NCBI GenBank assembly: GCA_009859145.1
Contig: VRVR01000007.1
Coordinates: 359,326-423,325 of the forward strand
Length of the DNA stretch: 64,000 bases
Origin: Andalucia godoyi
Lineage: Eukaryota; Discoba; Jakobea; Jakobida; Andaluciidae
Reading direction: 5' to 3'
Shown here piece by piece: positions 48,329-57,813 of the stretch. Under the pieces are notes generated by a model that had not been told where the DNA came from, did no database searches, and was given only the letters and a program-made list of their open reading frames with translations. Each line of letters opens with the position of its first letter. The first letter of the stretch is position 1. Position numbers and translations under genes: made by a program.

Positions 48329-50563
48329 TCAGTCTGCTTCGCTTGAAACATCAGGGGCACGATCGGGATTGGCCCCGAGAAAGTCCTCTTCATTCAACGG
48401 CTCTCGAGGAGCAGTGATAGGAGTAGGGATAGTCAGAGCCGCCGTCACGATCCGTTGTCGATCAATCTCGGCGACAGAAATACCACTGATGGCACTGGCA
48501 GTCGCATCCTTCAGCTGTTTCACAAGAGATTCGATCTGAGCATTCAGGTCGGGACCAAAGGCGTCCACGCGGATGTGAAGTGGCAATTCCTCAACCACAT
48601 CTTCTGCGTATTTCCGAATGAACTCAACGACACCCTTCGACAGAAACGGGTGGAGAAATCTCTTTGAAAACTTCGAGACTGCAGCAACGTTTTGCACCGT
48701 CAAGCAGCCAAGTATGTCCAGAACAACAAGGAAACTTAGAGTTGGAATCGCAAATTGCGACGCAAACAACAGCAGCTCCATGGCAGACTCCACATGCTGC
48801 ACCTCCACCGAGTCAGTATAGCAGAAATAGATGAACGACAGCACCGACGGGAACGACATGGAAAACTGACCTGCACAGTCTATCCGCAAGCATCCTGGTA
48901 GGGCCAGCATACGAGTGCCACACTCGATTGCCAACCGATGAAACAAGGGCGATCTTGCATATATTATATCGCCGTGAGCTAGGAGAGAGATGGAGCCATC
49001 AACGTTCTTGACGATTTTGTCACTGACAACAGCTGATTTCAACCACGAAACATCGATGCCATGGACGACGCGTTCTGCAGGCAGACGAAACTCGAGATCA
49101 TACGGGACGATGCTCCCATTAAGAAGAGAAATATCATCCACCAGTTCCCGACCACTGGGAGCGTCTGGCAACAACGCAAGAATTCCTGATGCTTGCGCTC
49201 GCTCCAACAGCATCGGTGATGCAGTCATCGCCATTAAGACCCGTCGCAACGATGTCATCCGGTGTACCAATGCCACCAGCTTTTTCGGTTCGTCCTTTCG
49301 GAGCGCATGAAGAATGGTCCAAAGCAGGAAAACGCGAACCTCGGGAAACATGCTGCTGTCGCCGCCAGAAGCAACCAGCGGCCTAATAATCGGGGCTAGT
49401 TCATTAGAGTCGATACCCCACTCGTGGTCTCTCCCAGCGTCATTCTCCGTAACAAACCTGCGAAAATGGGGCAGAACTTGTCTCAAAAAGTCAAGCTCTT
49501 CTAATGTACAATGCGGCATGATGAAGCAGGTGAATAGGAAAATGGAGAACTTCGAACCGTGGTAACCAGGCTTTGACATGAGAGCATGGATGAGTTGAAC
49601 TAATAGCTGCAAGTCGCAGTATCGAGCGCACTCTTTTCGGGCAGCAGGGGAAATAAGCACCATTTCCGCAAGGGCGCCACAGGCTTTGTGGTGATTTGGG
49701 ACCGTTTGAATCGGGCGTTGCTGCATCAGCGGCGTATAGTCTCGCAACGTCTCTTCGACCAGTTGCTGATCGAAGATTGTCATGAACAGTTGCCGGTGTA
49801 TGCCATGCCGCAGAAACAGTTCAACGCCCTCGGGAAAGCAGCAGCAATTCCAGATTGCACTCAGCAAGCACGGGAGCTCTGCAGATCTGTTGTTGAATAT
49901 TTGAATCAGCTCATGGATGATGCCGTCCCGCATGAGATCTCGGAAGATCATCGGGGAACGCACCAGAGCACGGATCAGCCAAATGCTGAGCGATCGGAAT
50001 GTCTGATCGTCTGCCTTTAGCCAAGCACGCAGTCGCTCTTGAAATCCGGGAGCGCAAAAACACGTGACACGGCCAACCTCATCGCCTGCATCGATTAGCA
50101 GAATCCACAACTGGATAACAATCGAAAGCTCCCTGCGGTACACGATCTGCGTAGTGCTTGGGGGCAGCTGAATTTGCTGCTGTCGTGCAAAGCTCGCAGT
50201 CGGATCATCAATGCACCTAAACTCCCAGTTTGTAATTGTCACCAGCGATTGAAATGTTTTTGATTCTAGAAACGGCTTGACAAACACGGGGTCCGAAACG
50301 ATGCTGCGAATGCAAGCTTCTGCAAAAGCACGTGTTGTGCTGACATTGCACGACAAGTCGGCAGCAAGCTTGTCCTCGTTGAAGATGCCTTTTGAAACAA
50401 GAAATTGTCGAAAGGCCCGAGAAGATATCGATGGATCCTGCAGCATTCGATGCAGAGTTTGGATGGAAAGCTGATTGTTGGATCCAATCGACCGCAGCGC
50501 ATCCAGAATCACTCCTCGATCCGTCTGGTTTAATTGGAAAGATGATTCATCGTCAGTCGACAT
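48329..50563 (-). CDS. Armadillo-type helical protein with C-terminal BTB-like domain, 744 aa
   Basis: Start set at the ATG at 50561-50563 (MSTDDESSFQLNQTDRGVIL); the open frame upstream is a low-complexity Lys/Glu leader. Residues about 60-540 are helical and repeat-like, with Leu/Cys-rich segments, in the style of armadillo/HEAT proteins. The BTB-like region (about 560-690) shows ISLLAHGDIIYARSPLFHRL and LSFIYFCYTDSVEV, the characteristic strand-helix order. BTB domains dimerise and can bind Cul3, so an adaptor for ubiquitination is possible, but no BACK domain is obvious. It is convergent with NDUFA12. Confidence 0.7.
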   Translation of the reverse strand: MSTDDESSFQLNQTDRGVILDALRSIGSNNQLSIQTLHRMLQDPSISSRAFRQFLVSKGIFNEDKLAADLSCNVSTTRAFAEACIRSIVSDPVFVKPFLESKTFQSLVTITNWEFRCIDDPTASFARQQQIQLPPSTTQIVYRRELSIVIQLWILLIDAGDEVGRVTCFCAPGFQERLRAWLKADDQTFRSLSIWLIRALVRSPMIFRDLMRDGIIHELIQIFNNRSAELPCLLSAIWNCCCFPEGVELFLRHGIHRQLFMTIFDQQLVEETLRDYTPLMQQRPIQTVPNHHKACGALAEMVLISPAARKECARYCDLQLLVQLIHALMSKPGYHGSKFSIFLFTCFIMPHCTLEELDFLRQVLPHFRRFVTENDAGRDHEWGIDSNELAPIIRPLVASGGDSSMFPEVRVFLLWTILHALRKDEPKKLVALVHRMTSLRRVLMAMTASPMLLERAQASGILALLPDAPSGRELVDDISLLNGSIVPYDLEFRLPAERVVHGIDVSWLKSAVVSDKIVKNVDGSISLLAHGDIIYARSPLFHRLAIECGTRMLALPGCLRIDCAGQFSMSFPSVLSFIYFCYTDSVEVQHVESAMELLLFASQFAIPTLSFLVVLDILGCLTVQNVAAVSKFSKRFLHPFLSKGVVEFIRKYAEDVVEELPLHIRVDAFGPDLNAQIESLVKQLKDATASAISGISVAEIDRQRIVTAALTIPTPITAPREPLNEEDFLGANPDRAPDVSSEAD

Positions 50564-51478
50564 TCTCTTTGTCTTTTTCTTCCTCCGTTCAATCGTTGTT
50601 TCGCGAAACTGGAGCACTGAACAGACCCTTGGAGATGATTCTTCTTCTTGCCCTTCTTTTTTTTTCCTTTCTTCTCTCTCTCTCTCTCTCTCTTTTCTTT
50701 CTTTCTTGAATAAATGAAGGAAAAAGTTACTGGAAAAACAGGACAACGGCAACTCGGATAGCTCAGGAACAGCAGAAATCAAAACAAACCAACAAAAACA
50801 ACAGCTACAACAATAACCACCACCACCTAGGATAAATCAACCAAGGGGATAGAGATGTTAAATAAAATAAAAAACGATTCTACCACAAAGATCCACTAAA
50901 CAATGTGCAACGACGATGGCATTGAATATTGTCGTCAACAACAACAACAACAACACCAACAACAACACCAGCACCCAACAGCCACACCAACAACAACGGC
51001 AGCAACAAGTGAGGGGAAAAAAAGAAGAAAATCACAGGGAGACGAGAATGGGGAGACGAGAACAGGAAGTCAAGGAAAACCATCACTTGTTTTTCCCTCC
51101 AATCCGCGTGGTGCACGATGTGTGTGTGTGTGTGTGTGTGGTGTGTGTGTGTGTGTGTGAAAAACTTGTGGACACACGATGGCGACAATTTCCTCCATTC
51201 TGTCCGTGAGTCTCTGTGACACACTTGAAGTTTGGCAAAAGAGAATATGCGCTGGTACAGCCGATCGGCCTGTTGTAAAAAAAAAAAGCAGAAACCTCGG
51301 GGTACCTGCCGAAAGCTTTGCAGTTCGCTGCCTGAAGTCCAGGACCGCCTTTTCGAAAATTCTTCTTCTTCTTCTTCTTTTTATTGATTGTTGCTTTGTT
51401 CCTCTCTTTGTTCCTTCTTCTGTTTGTGGCGTTGTAGCTTAAAATCCTAAGAAGAAAACAACCAAACGGAACAGAGGA
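50564..51478. other. Spacer between BTB and PABPN1 genes
   Basis: A (CAA)n-like tract at about 50936-50972 and an interrupted (TG)n tract at 51120-51160 lie here. Frames across it give only low-complexity Gln/Asn/Cys-Val. The Glu/Lys-rich reverse frame near 50650-50700 is a leader of the BTB gene. No gene is supported. Confidence 0.5.
51120..51160. repeat. (TG)n microsatellite
   Basis: About 20 TG units interrupted by one GG step, about 320 bp before the PABPN1 start. Confidence 0.9.
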
Positions 51479-52312
51479 ATGGATCCAAATCAAGCAAAAG
51501 AGAACTCCGTTGCCCATGACGGCAGCCACGCAAACGGCGATGACGAGCTGGATGCACTCAAATCTCATTTGCATGAGCTTGAAGAAGAGTATGCAAAGCT
51601 GCGCGAGACGATGGAAGGATCCATAGAGGGCGATGCGGCTGGTGCAGTCTCTGGCGGGGACAGTGCACTATCTGGTTCTGCATCGTCTGGAGCGGGGGCA
51701 GTGGGATCTGGAGCAGCGGCGAGTCTGAGTGCTGGGGGCTCTTCTGCTTCCGCCTCTGCTGGGCCGATTTCGCAGTCGGATGAAGTGGATATGCGCTCGG
51801 TGTATGTAGGAAATGTAGACTATTCGGTGACTCCGGAAGAGCTTCAGAAGCACTTTGCATCGTGCGGGTCGATTGCGCGGGTGACCATTCTCTGCGACAA
51901 GTTTACGGGTCATCCGAAAGGCTTTGCGTACATTGAGTTTGAAAGTGCAGACTCGATCAAGGCTGCTGTGGAGATTTCCGGATCGACGCTCAAGGGCCGT
52001 GAGATCAAGGTGAATCCCAAACGAACGAATGTGCGCGGAATGGCCGGTGCGCGAGGTGGAAGAGGTGGGTTCATGGGTGCAAGAGGAGGCAGAGGTGCTC
52101 CCGGAGCCGCTGGCAGCGGGATGGGCATGGGCATGGGCATGGGCATGCGTGGGGGTGGAGGCGGAATGATGATGCCCATGATGATGCCGATGGGAATGAT
52201 GCCGATGGGAATGATGCCGTATGGCTCAGCTCCCGTCAGAGGATTTGCACCCCGTGGGGGTCGTGGTGGAAGAGGAGGACGCGGGAGCCGCGGGTCTGGT
52301 GCGCCGTACTAG
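51479..52312 (+). CDS. PABPN1: Nuclear poly(A)-binding protein (PABPN1/Pab2)
   Basis: 277 residues. A short coiled coil (about 25-50, [13 protein letters not shown]) is followed by a Gly/Ser/Ala linker, then an RRM (about 105-180) with RNP2 [10 protein letters not shown] and RNP1 [28 protein letters not shown] is nearly identical to the family consensus. The tail is RG/RGG and Gly-Met rich with a repeated PMGMM motif. PABPN1 binds growing poly(A) tails, stimulates poly(A) polymerase and controls tail length; in fission yeast Pab2 it acts with the exosome. The Met-rich insert is unusual. No expanded poly-Ala run as in the human N-terminus is seen. Confidence 0.96.
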   Translation: MDPNQAKENSVAHDGSHANGDDELDALKSHLHELEEEYAKLRETMEGSIEGDAAGAVSGGDSALSGSASSGAGAVGSGAAASLSAGGSSASASAGPISQSDEVDMRSVYVGNVDYSVTPEELQKHFASCGSIARVTILCDKFTGHPKGFAYIEFESADSIKAAVEISGSTLKGREIKVNPKRTNVRGMAGARGGRGGFMGARGGRGAPGAAGSGMGMGMGMGMRGGGGGMMMPMMMPMGMMPMGMMPYGSAPVRGFAPRGGRGGRGGRGSRGSGAPY

Positions 52313-53018
52313 AATTTTTTGGCAGAAAGAGCCACCCTCTCATTCTTCTTTTGATCTGCCCACGACGAACTAAACGAAGCAAGATTGACGATTCCCTAGG
52401 ATGAAAAAGAAGGAAGAAAAGGAGAAGGGAGAAATATTGGCTTCTTTTTTTATCTTTCCATTTTTCTTTTCTTTTCTTTTCTTCTTTTTAATTTGCCAAA
52501 ATTAATGGTATTCTTTTTGTTTTTGTTATTGATGTGTGGATTGTACAGGTGTAAAACTTTGTTCGACTCTCAGGACTGGCCCTCAGCGCCTGGGTTTTTC
52601 GTTTTTCCTTCGGCTTTTGTCGGAAGACCGCCATCGAGTTTGCCGTCCACGATCGAATCATTTTTGGAAACCGACCATCCGTTCTTCCGTCAGGTCGACA
52701 GCGGCCATGACCAGCAAGGTGCTTGTCCACGATGGGACTCGGTCGATCGAAACTACCGCGCCATGGACTCCGTGGAGAGCAACGACATCCAGTGCGCAAT
52801 CCGCAACCGAAACGCCAAGAAGTTCCTTGGAATCAACATTGTCTTAAAAAAAGAAAACAAAAAGGTAGGATAAAAAAAGAATGTGGGCTTTCCAACCCAT
52901 GCTTTTGGTTCGTCATCGTATTGTATTTCCAAAATCCCCATGTTTTTTAACAAGTAAAAACAAGCAGCCGAACAATCAAATCAGCCTCTCATCTCGTCTC
53001 GCTCACTCACTCACTCAC
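52313..53018. other. Spacer with one weak frame
   Basis: Contains the low-confidence frame at 52505-52873 listed separately. Otherwise T-rich, with a (CTCA)n run near 53003-53020. Confidence 0.4.
52505..52873 (+). CDS. Possible short secreted protein, 122 aa
   Basis: From the ATG at 52505 the first residues are strongly hydrophobic (MVFFLFLLLMCGLYRC), like a signal peptide. The middle (about 20-60) is Pro/Phe/Ser-rich. The last part (CAIRNRNAKKFLGINIVLKK) is basic. No homologue is recognised. Two other frames overlap it almost fully, so the case is weak. It could also be an unspliced 3' region of nothing in particular. Confidence 0.25.
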   Translation: MVFFLFLLLMCGLYRCKTLFDSQDWPSAPGFFVFPSAFVGRPPSSLPSTIESFLETDHPFFRQVDSGHDQQGACPRWDSVDRNYRAMDSVESNDIQCAIRNRNAKKFLGINIVLKKENKKVG

Positions 53019-53633
53019 TCACAAGAGAAGGAGGCTGGAGAGGATGGAAATGAGGAGGAGCACGTGCGTGACTGCAGGGGACGGGAAGCGAGGCGGGGCG
53101 GCGCTGGTGGGCGCGGCTTCGATCTCAGGCATTGCCGACGAGTGGTGGTGCATGATTTTCCACATGCCGTCCGCGTATGTGTAGACATAGGTGTACCTCG
53201 CAACGACGTCGTGGTACTTGCCGTCGTATCCCATGAGCCCAAAAGTGTACACGCCGAGGTCGATGGATGTGTTGCAGCCCGGGTAAAAGTACCGCGTGTT
53301 CACCATTCCATATGGCTTCTTCTTGAGAAACATGGTGAAGTAGTCCTCGATGAGCGCTGGAGTGTTCCGGGGTGCATTCGAGACTGTCGCAAGCAAGACT
53401 GCGTTTGGCCAGTACAGTTCCGCCATCTTCGTTGCATTCAGCGTCTGCAGCGTGTCGTTCCACTGCTTAAAAAACCCTGCCATCCGCGTCTCATTGACCT
53501 GCACACACGTCGCGTCAAAGTGCACCTCGGCCCTTGCACTCGGAACGACCAGCAGTCCAGCCGCAGCCAGCGCCATCACCACAACCACAACCAGCTGCAG
53601 CGACTCTCCTTTACCCCTTCTCTCGCTCATCAT
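53019..53633 (-). CDS. Secreted SnoaL/CaMKII-association-like (NTF2-fold) protein, 204 aa
   Basis: Start chosen at ATG 53631-53633 (MMSERRGKG), because it puts a hydrophobic segment (LVVVVVMALAAAGLLVVPSA, cleavage after ARA) close to the start. The frame extends 22 residues upstream to another ATG. The body (about 40-170) has FFKQWNDTLQTLNATKMAEL, then WPNAVLLATVSNAPR and MWKIMHHHSS, matching NTF2-fold SnoaL/CaMKII_AD/SgcJ-EcaC proteins that bind small ligands or oligomerise. The last 20 residues (VLLLISILSSLLLL) look like a GPI-anchor signal, so a surface location is suggested. Enzymatic activity is not established. Two or three N-glycosylation sites (NET, NDT, NAT). Confidence 0.65.
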   Translation of the reverse strand: MMSERRGKGESLQLVVVVVMALAAAGLLVVPSARAEVHFDATCVQVNETRMAGFFKQWNDTLQTLNATKMAELYWPNAVLLATVSNAPRNTPALIEDYFTMFLKKKPYGMVNTRYFYPGCNTSIDLGVYTFGLMGYDGKYHDVVARYTYVYTYADGMWKIMHHHSSAMPEIEAAPTSAAPPRFPSPAVTHVLLLISILSSLLLL

Positions 53634-54139
53634 TCTCTTGTTTCTTTTATTTTCCTCAGCGCCTTTTTTTTTGTGCACAGAATAAGCTTCCAGATCCATT
53701 CCACACTCTCAGACCGCTCTTCTTTTTTTTAATCCGCGAAAACCGACGAATTTCCTTCCGTCGTAGTTCTTGTTTTTTTGCATCAGCCCCACTGTTGCAT
53801 CACCTGATGCTTCCTCTTTTCCCGCAAACCGTCTCCCTCTTTCTGGAAAAGCACAAGAGAAGAGACTAGCATCAAAAGGTGACCAGCATCAAGACTGACG
53901 AACGGAAACCGCAAAGGAAACCCCCGTTTTTCTGCTGATTGGGAAAACACAAAAAGGCAGGATTGCGCGAGAAAATCGCCTTCTCCACTCCTTGCTAAGG
54001 GGGGTTTTAATTTTATTTTTAAAAAATTAAAAAAAAAATTGGTTTTGTTATCACATCCGACTGTGCATTGTCGAGTCTGTTCCTTTATTGCCAGTTTCCA
54101 CAGTTCTGCTTCCGTTATTCTGTACCCGAGGCAGTATTA
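53634..54139. other. Divergent spacer between NTF2-like gene and eRF3
   Basis: An AT-rich palindromic tract at 54008-54045 (TTTTAATTTTATTTTTAAAA) lies just upstream of eRF3. No gene is supported. Confidence 0.5.
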
Positions 54140-55867
54140 ATGTCTTCTCGTTTCAAGTTCAATCTTGCTGCTGCAGAGTATCCCGTGCCTGGAGCCAATC
54201 CCGGAGCGGCGTCTGCTCCCGCTCCCGCGCCGGCACCTACCTCAGTTTCAGCTGCAGCGCCAGAGCCAGTGGATGCAACCGATCGTCTTGCAGAGTCCAT
54301 GGAACAGACGGCGGTTTCATCTTCGGAATCCCCCGTTTCTCCTGGTCCTCCGACCGCTGTTTCTCCAACGGAGACGGCTGCACCTGTACCTACACGTTCT
54401 TGCACACTGACGTCGACATCCGATGCTGCGCCCTCGCCAAAGACAAAACAACCGACGACCTCGCATCTTGATCTTGCTGGAGGGGAAGACGAGATCGAAG
54501 CGGATGAACCATCCACTCCCGTGAAGCAGGCTCCCAAGATCACTCCCGGGAAAAGGACTATGAACATCGTTTTCATTGGCCACGTTGATGCAGGAAAGTC
54601 CACTACTTCGGGACACATTATGTATCTGATGGGAAATGTGGACGAGCGTACGCTTGAGCGATACGAGCGCGAAGCAAAAGCTAGGAATCGCGAGTCCTGG
54701 AAGTACGCGTGGGTGATCGATACAAATGAAGAAGAGCGCGATCGTGGCAAGACAGTTGAGGTTGGCCACGCGCACTTTGAGACCGAAAAGACCCATTACA
54801 CCATCTTGGATGCACCTGGGCACAAGGCATTTGTTCCGCACATGATTGGTGGAGCGTCACAGGCAGATGTTGCGGTGCTCGTCATTTCTGCTCGTGCAGG
54901 AGAGTTTGAGGCTGGATTCGACCGTGGCGGCCAGACGCGTGAGCATGTCATGCTGGCCAAGACAGCAGGTGTTCGGCATTTGATCATTGCAATCAACAAG
55001 ATGGACGACCCGACCGTCATGTGGTCCAAGGAGAGATATGATTCTTGTGTGGAGAAGCTCGTTCCATTTGTCCGATCTATCGGTTTCAATCCAAAGGATA
55101 TCAACATTTTGCCGATTGCAGGTCTTGCGGGACTGAATCTCAAGGATCGTCTGCCTGCGGGCGTATTTCCGTCGTACGATGGTCCGTCGCTTATCGAAGT
55201 CCTCGAGAATCTCAAGGCTCCTGAGCGCTTGGTGAATGCTCCGGTTCGATTCGTGGTCACGGAAAAGTACAAGGAAATGGGAGGCTCCATGGTGCTTGGA
55301 AAATTGGAAACGGGTGTGATCACTGTTGGAAAGAAACTGATGGTCAATCCCACGGGCGCTCCTTGCGAGGTGTTTGGAATCTTTATTGACACGAACGAAA
55401 TTTTGCAGGCCGAACCTGGTGATAATGTCCGTTTGGGCTTGAAGGGCGTTGATGTGGACGATCTGCATGCAGGATACGTCCTGACTTCCCCAGAATATGT
55501 GATGCCTGCAGTGACGAAGTTTGAGGCGCAGCTCATGTTGCTCGACTGCAAGAACATCATTTCTGCTGGATACACATGCATGCTTCACATTCACTCTGCT
55601 GTTTCGGAATGCACCCTGTCAACACTTGTGATGACATTGGACAAGAAGACAAAAGAACCACTGGTGAAGAAACCAAAATTCCTGAAGACGGGAGACACTG
55701 CGATAGTTCGAATTGAAGTTCCGCAAAGCATCTGTATGGAGTCATTCCAAACGCTGGACAAGCTTGGGCGATTCATGTTGCGCGACGAAGGAAAGACGAT
55801 CGGTATCGGAGTTGTCACGAAATTGCCCAAGTCTGTGGTTGGCGGTGGTGCCTCGCAAGCCGAATAA
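54140..55867 (+). CDS. ERF3: Peptide chain release factor eRF3 (GTPase)
   Basis: Start at ATG 54140 (MSSRFKFNLAAAEYPVPG), 575 residues. FNLAAAEYPVPG near the N-terminus resembles the PAM2 motif that binds poly(A)-binding protein in eRF3. Next is an Ala/Pro/Ser-rich N-domain (about 20-130) without Gln/Asn prion repeats. The GTPase has G1 GHVDAGKST (about 146), G2 RGKTVEVG, G3 DAPGHK and G4 NKMD. The EF-Tu-like beta-barrels 2 and 3 end with KSVVGGG. The G-domain wording (REAKARNRESWKYAWVIDTN; EEERDRGKTVEVG) fits eRF3 rather than Hbs1. It assists eRF1 in translation termination. Confidence 0.95.
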   Translation: MSSRFKFNLAAAEYPVPGANPGAASAPAPAPAPTSVSAAAPEPVDATDRLAESMEQTAVSSSESPVSPGPPTAVSPTETAAPVPTRSCTLTSTSDAAPSPKTKQPTTSHLDLAGGEDEIEADEPSTPVKQAPKITPGKRTMNIVFIGHVDAGKSTTSGHIMYLMGNVDERTLERYEREAKARNRESWKYAWVIDTNEEERDRGKTVEVGHAHFETEKTHYTILDAPGHKAFVPHMIGGASQADVAVLVISARAGEFEAGFDRGGQTREHVMLAKTAGVRHLIIAINKMDDPTVMWSKERYDSCVEKLVPFVRSIGFNPKDINILPIAGLAGLNLKDRLPAGVFPSYDGPSLIEVLENLKAPERLVNAPVRFVVTEKYKEMGGSMVLGKLETGVITVGKKLMVNPTGAPCEVFGIFIDTNEILQAEPGDNVRLGLKGVDVDDLHAGYVLTSPEYVMPAVTKFEAQLMLLDCKNIISAGYTCMLHIHSAVSECTLSTLVMTLDKKTKEPLVKKPKFLKTGDTAIVRIEVPQSICMESFQTLDKLGRFMLRDEGKTIGIGVVTKLPKSVVGGGASQAE

Positions 55868-56120
55868 TATGCTGTTTTCCACAACGAGTGACTGTATCAT
55901 AATAATTTTAATTAAAATAAAAAAAAGGTGTTTTTCAAGGAGGTTTGATCAGTTTGCTGGCGTCTTTTCTTTCTCTTTTTGCGTGTCCTTCCTCCTCCCC
56001 CGCTTCTGCCACCAGCAGCGTTTTTTTTCAGGAATTTATTTTTTTCTCTTTAATTGAAAAAAAAAAGAAGAGAGAGAGAGAGAGAGAAACAAAGACGAAG
56101 AAGAAGAGAATGCTGATTGT

Positions 56121-57203
56121 CTAACAGAATTTCCATCGGTTAAAGCAAACCATGCAACATACAAAGGTGGTCATCGGCTCATCGGCAGACCGCGTCTGCT
56201 TCTGTGTATAAGAACACTTTTTGTTCTTGCAACGAGAACATACAAACATGTCTGTCACGGTGCCATTGTTGCCCTCTCCTGCAAGAGCCTTGTGCAGATT
56301 CTTCTGTTTCAACTTGTCGTACTGTTTTCGCATCTCGTCATGGGCAAGCTCGGATGGATGCAGATTGATCAATTCCGACGGCAGCAAGTCCATGGTTTGA
56401 ATGCGGATACGAAGCTCGGGGTTTCTTGCAATATTTTTGCGAAGGCTCATGAATTTTGCTTGGTACTGGCGCGAATCCGATCCTAGACTCTTATACATCG
56501 CATCCTCGATCGCACACGCATGCTGCAAACATTCCGCAGACAGCTGGTCTGTGTCCGCAGAACTCGACGATGCCTTCAGGTCTCCTTCGATGACTGAGTC
56601 AAAGATCGCCGGCTGGTCCAGTGCCTTGAACAGCTCTGCCCGATACGTGTTCCTTTGCAAATGTCCTTCCAAGAAATAGTCCCCCAAGATGGTCCTCAAG
56701 TTTCTTTCAGACGTCGTATCCAGCTGTTTCTTCTCTTCAAATGTCATGCTGCCAGTCTTGGATTTCTTCGGCGCCGCCTTTGTCTCTGTTTTGGCCTTTT
56801 CACCCCCGTCTGCGGCACTGTTGGTCGGAGGCTCATCTTTCGATTCCGAAACCCCGCACTCCTTCATCCAATCCAACAACAAGGCCGACGCTTTCGCCGC
56901 AACAACGCCGGACGAACTCTTCGACAGTGACTTCATGACCCGCCCTCCCTTTGACTCTCTCAGCAAGTCTCTGTCAACTTTGATTTTGGACAGCTGGTCC
57001 AACACATCAAGTACAGTCTGCACGTCCGTGGATGCCGGTTCCGCCAGTTTCATGAACAGACGACAGTCTTCAATGTGCTTGACGAAGGAGGAGCTGTCCG
57101 GCAACTCCGAGTCTCCTAGTCTAATTTTCTTGGTGGCAGTTTCGTCCACCAAGTCTCCTGTATCCAACTCGCGCTTCATACGTTGTTCACTGTTCGACGG
57201 CAT
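56121..57203 (-). CDS. TFIIS: Transcription elongation factor TFIIS
   Basis: 360 residues from the ATG at 57201-57203 (MPSNSEQRMKRELDTGDLVD); the frame upstream begins with GTG and includes a CV repeat from a CA microsatellite. The LW/TFIIS N-domain (about 45-125) has SSGVVAAKASALLLDWMKEC. The central three-helix domain (about 195-310) is followed by a C-terminal zinc ribbon (about 315-360) with CSRCKNKKCSYTQKQTRSAD. RSADEP is the acidic hairpin loop (Asp-Glu) that enters the polymerase active site and stimulates cleavage of backtracked RNA. All zinc cysteines are present. It converges with eRF3. Confidence 0.95.
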   Translation of the reverse strand: MPSNSEQRMKRELDTGDLVDETATKKIRLGDSELPDSSSFVKHIEDCRLFMKLAEPASTDVQTVLDVLDQLSKIKVDRDLLRESKGGRVMKSLSKSSSGVVAAKASALLLDWMKECGVSESKDEPPTNSAADGGEKAKTETKAAPKKSKTGSMTFEEKKQLDTTSERNLRTILGDYFLEGHLQRNTYRAELFKALDQPAIFDSVIEGDLKASSSSADTDQLSAECLQHACAIEDAMYKSLGSDSRQYQAKFMSLRKNIARNPELRIRIQTMDLLPSELINLHPSELAHDEMRKQYDKLKQKNLHKALAGEGNNGTVTDMFVCSRCKNKKCSYTQKQTRSADEPMTTFVCCMVCFNRWKFC

Positions 57204-57813
57204 AAGACGAGCAATGCGACGGAGAACAAGAAAACGAATGCACACACACACACACACACACACGCACCCACATTTCCTCCACTTCGGCTCCCCCAAAACT
57301 TTTTGGGCAGCTGTGTCCAACAACGGGTGCACCTGCGAAGTCGACACTTATCGAACAGTTCGGCGAGACCGCAAAAACAAAACCACAACAACAAAGCGAC
57401 ACATTATGGCTACGCTGCGTCGTTTTTATTTTCTCTTCCTCTGTCCCTTCTCCCAAACCCACCCGTTTCGATCAGTTTTCTCCAAGTGGAAGCGCCCTTA
57501 GCAGCCGCAAAAGGGAAAATCGCTGTTTCCCTGAGGGAATCCTGGGACGCGACCGTCTTCGAGTTGACGTATGCCCACTTCAACTCCGCAATCAGTTAGT
57601 ACGTCCAGATGCACCACAATTTTGTGCAGTTCCAGTTCAATCGCATCGGTTTGTTGTATCGTTTTGATGCTTTTCAGCCAGAAAAGATGTGCACAGGTCT
57701 CTCTTTTGCTTAAACCTTTCTTCTTCGTTCTCTTTTTTTCATTCTCGTTTTCTCATTCTCACACTGCTCAAAGGTCTTTCAATCTATTTTCATCAGTTTC
57801 CAATCCAACAACA
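57204..57813. other. Divergent spacer with protein-like fragment
   Basis: A (CA)n tract is at 57240-57263. The DNA at about 57488-57700 gives short, unusually protein-like frames (ESWDATVFELTYAHF, MHHNFVQFQFNRIGLLYRF) separated by a stop; I cannot link them into a gene. Listed as a remnant or an unspliced small gene. Confidence 0.3.
57240..57263. repeat. (CA)n microsatellite
   Basis: About 12 CA units in the 5' leader of TFIIS. Confidence 0.9.

Noticed and set aside
50903-51209. Two overlapping frames rich in Gln/Asn/Cys-Val
   Set aside because: Created by CAA and TG microsatellites; no protein-like composition.
53855-53890. U6 snRNA-like string (AGAGAAGAGACTAGCATCAAAAGG)
   Set aside because: Resembles the U6 ACAGAGA/AGC region by chance; the GGCCCCTGC and stem-loop sequences are missing.
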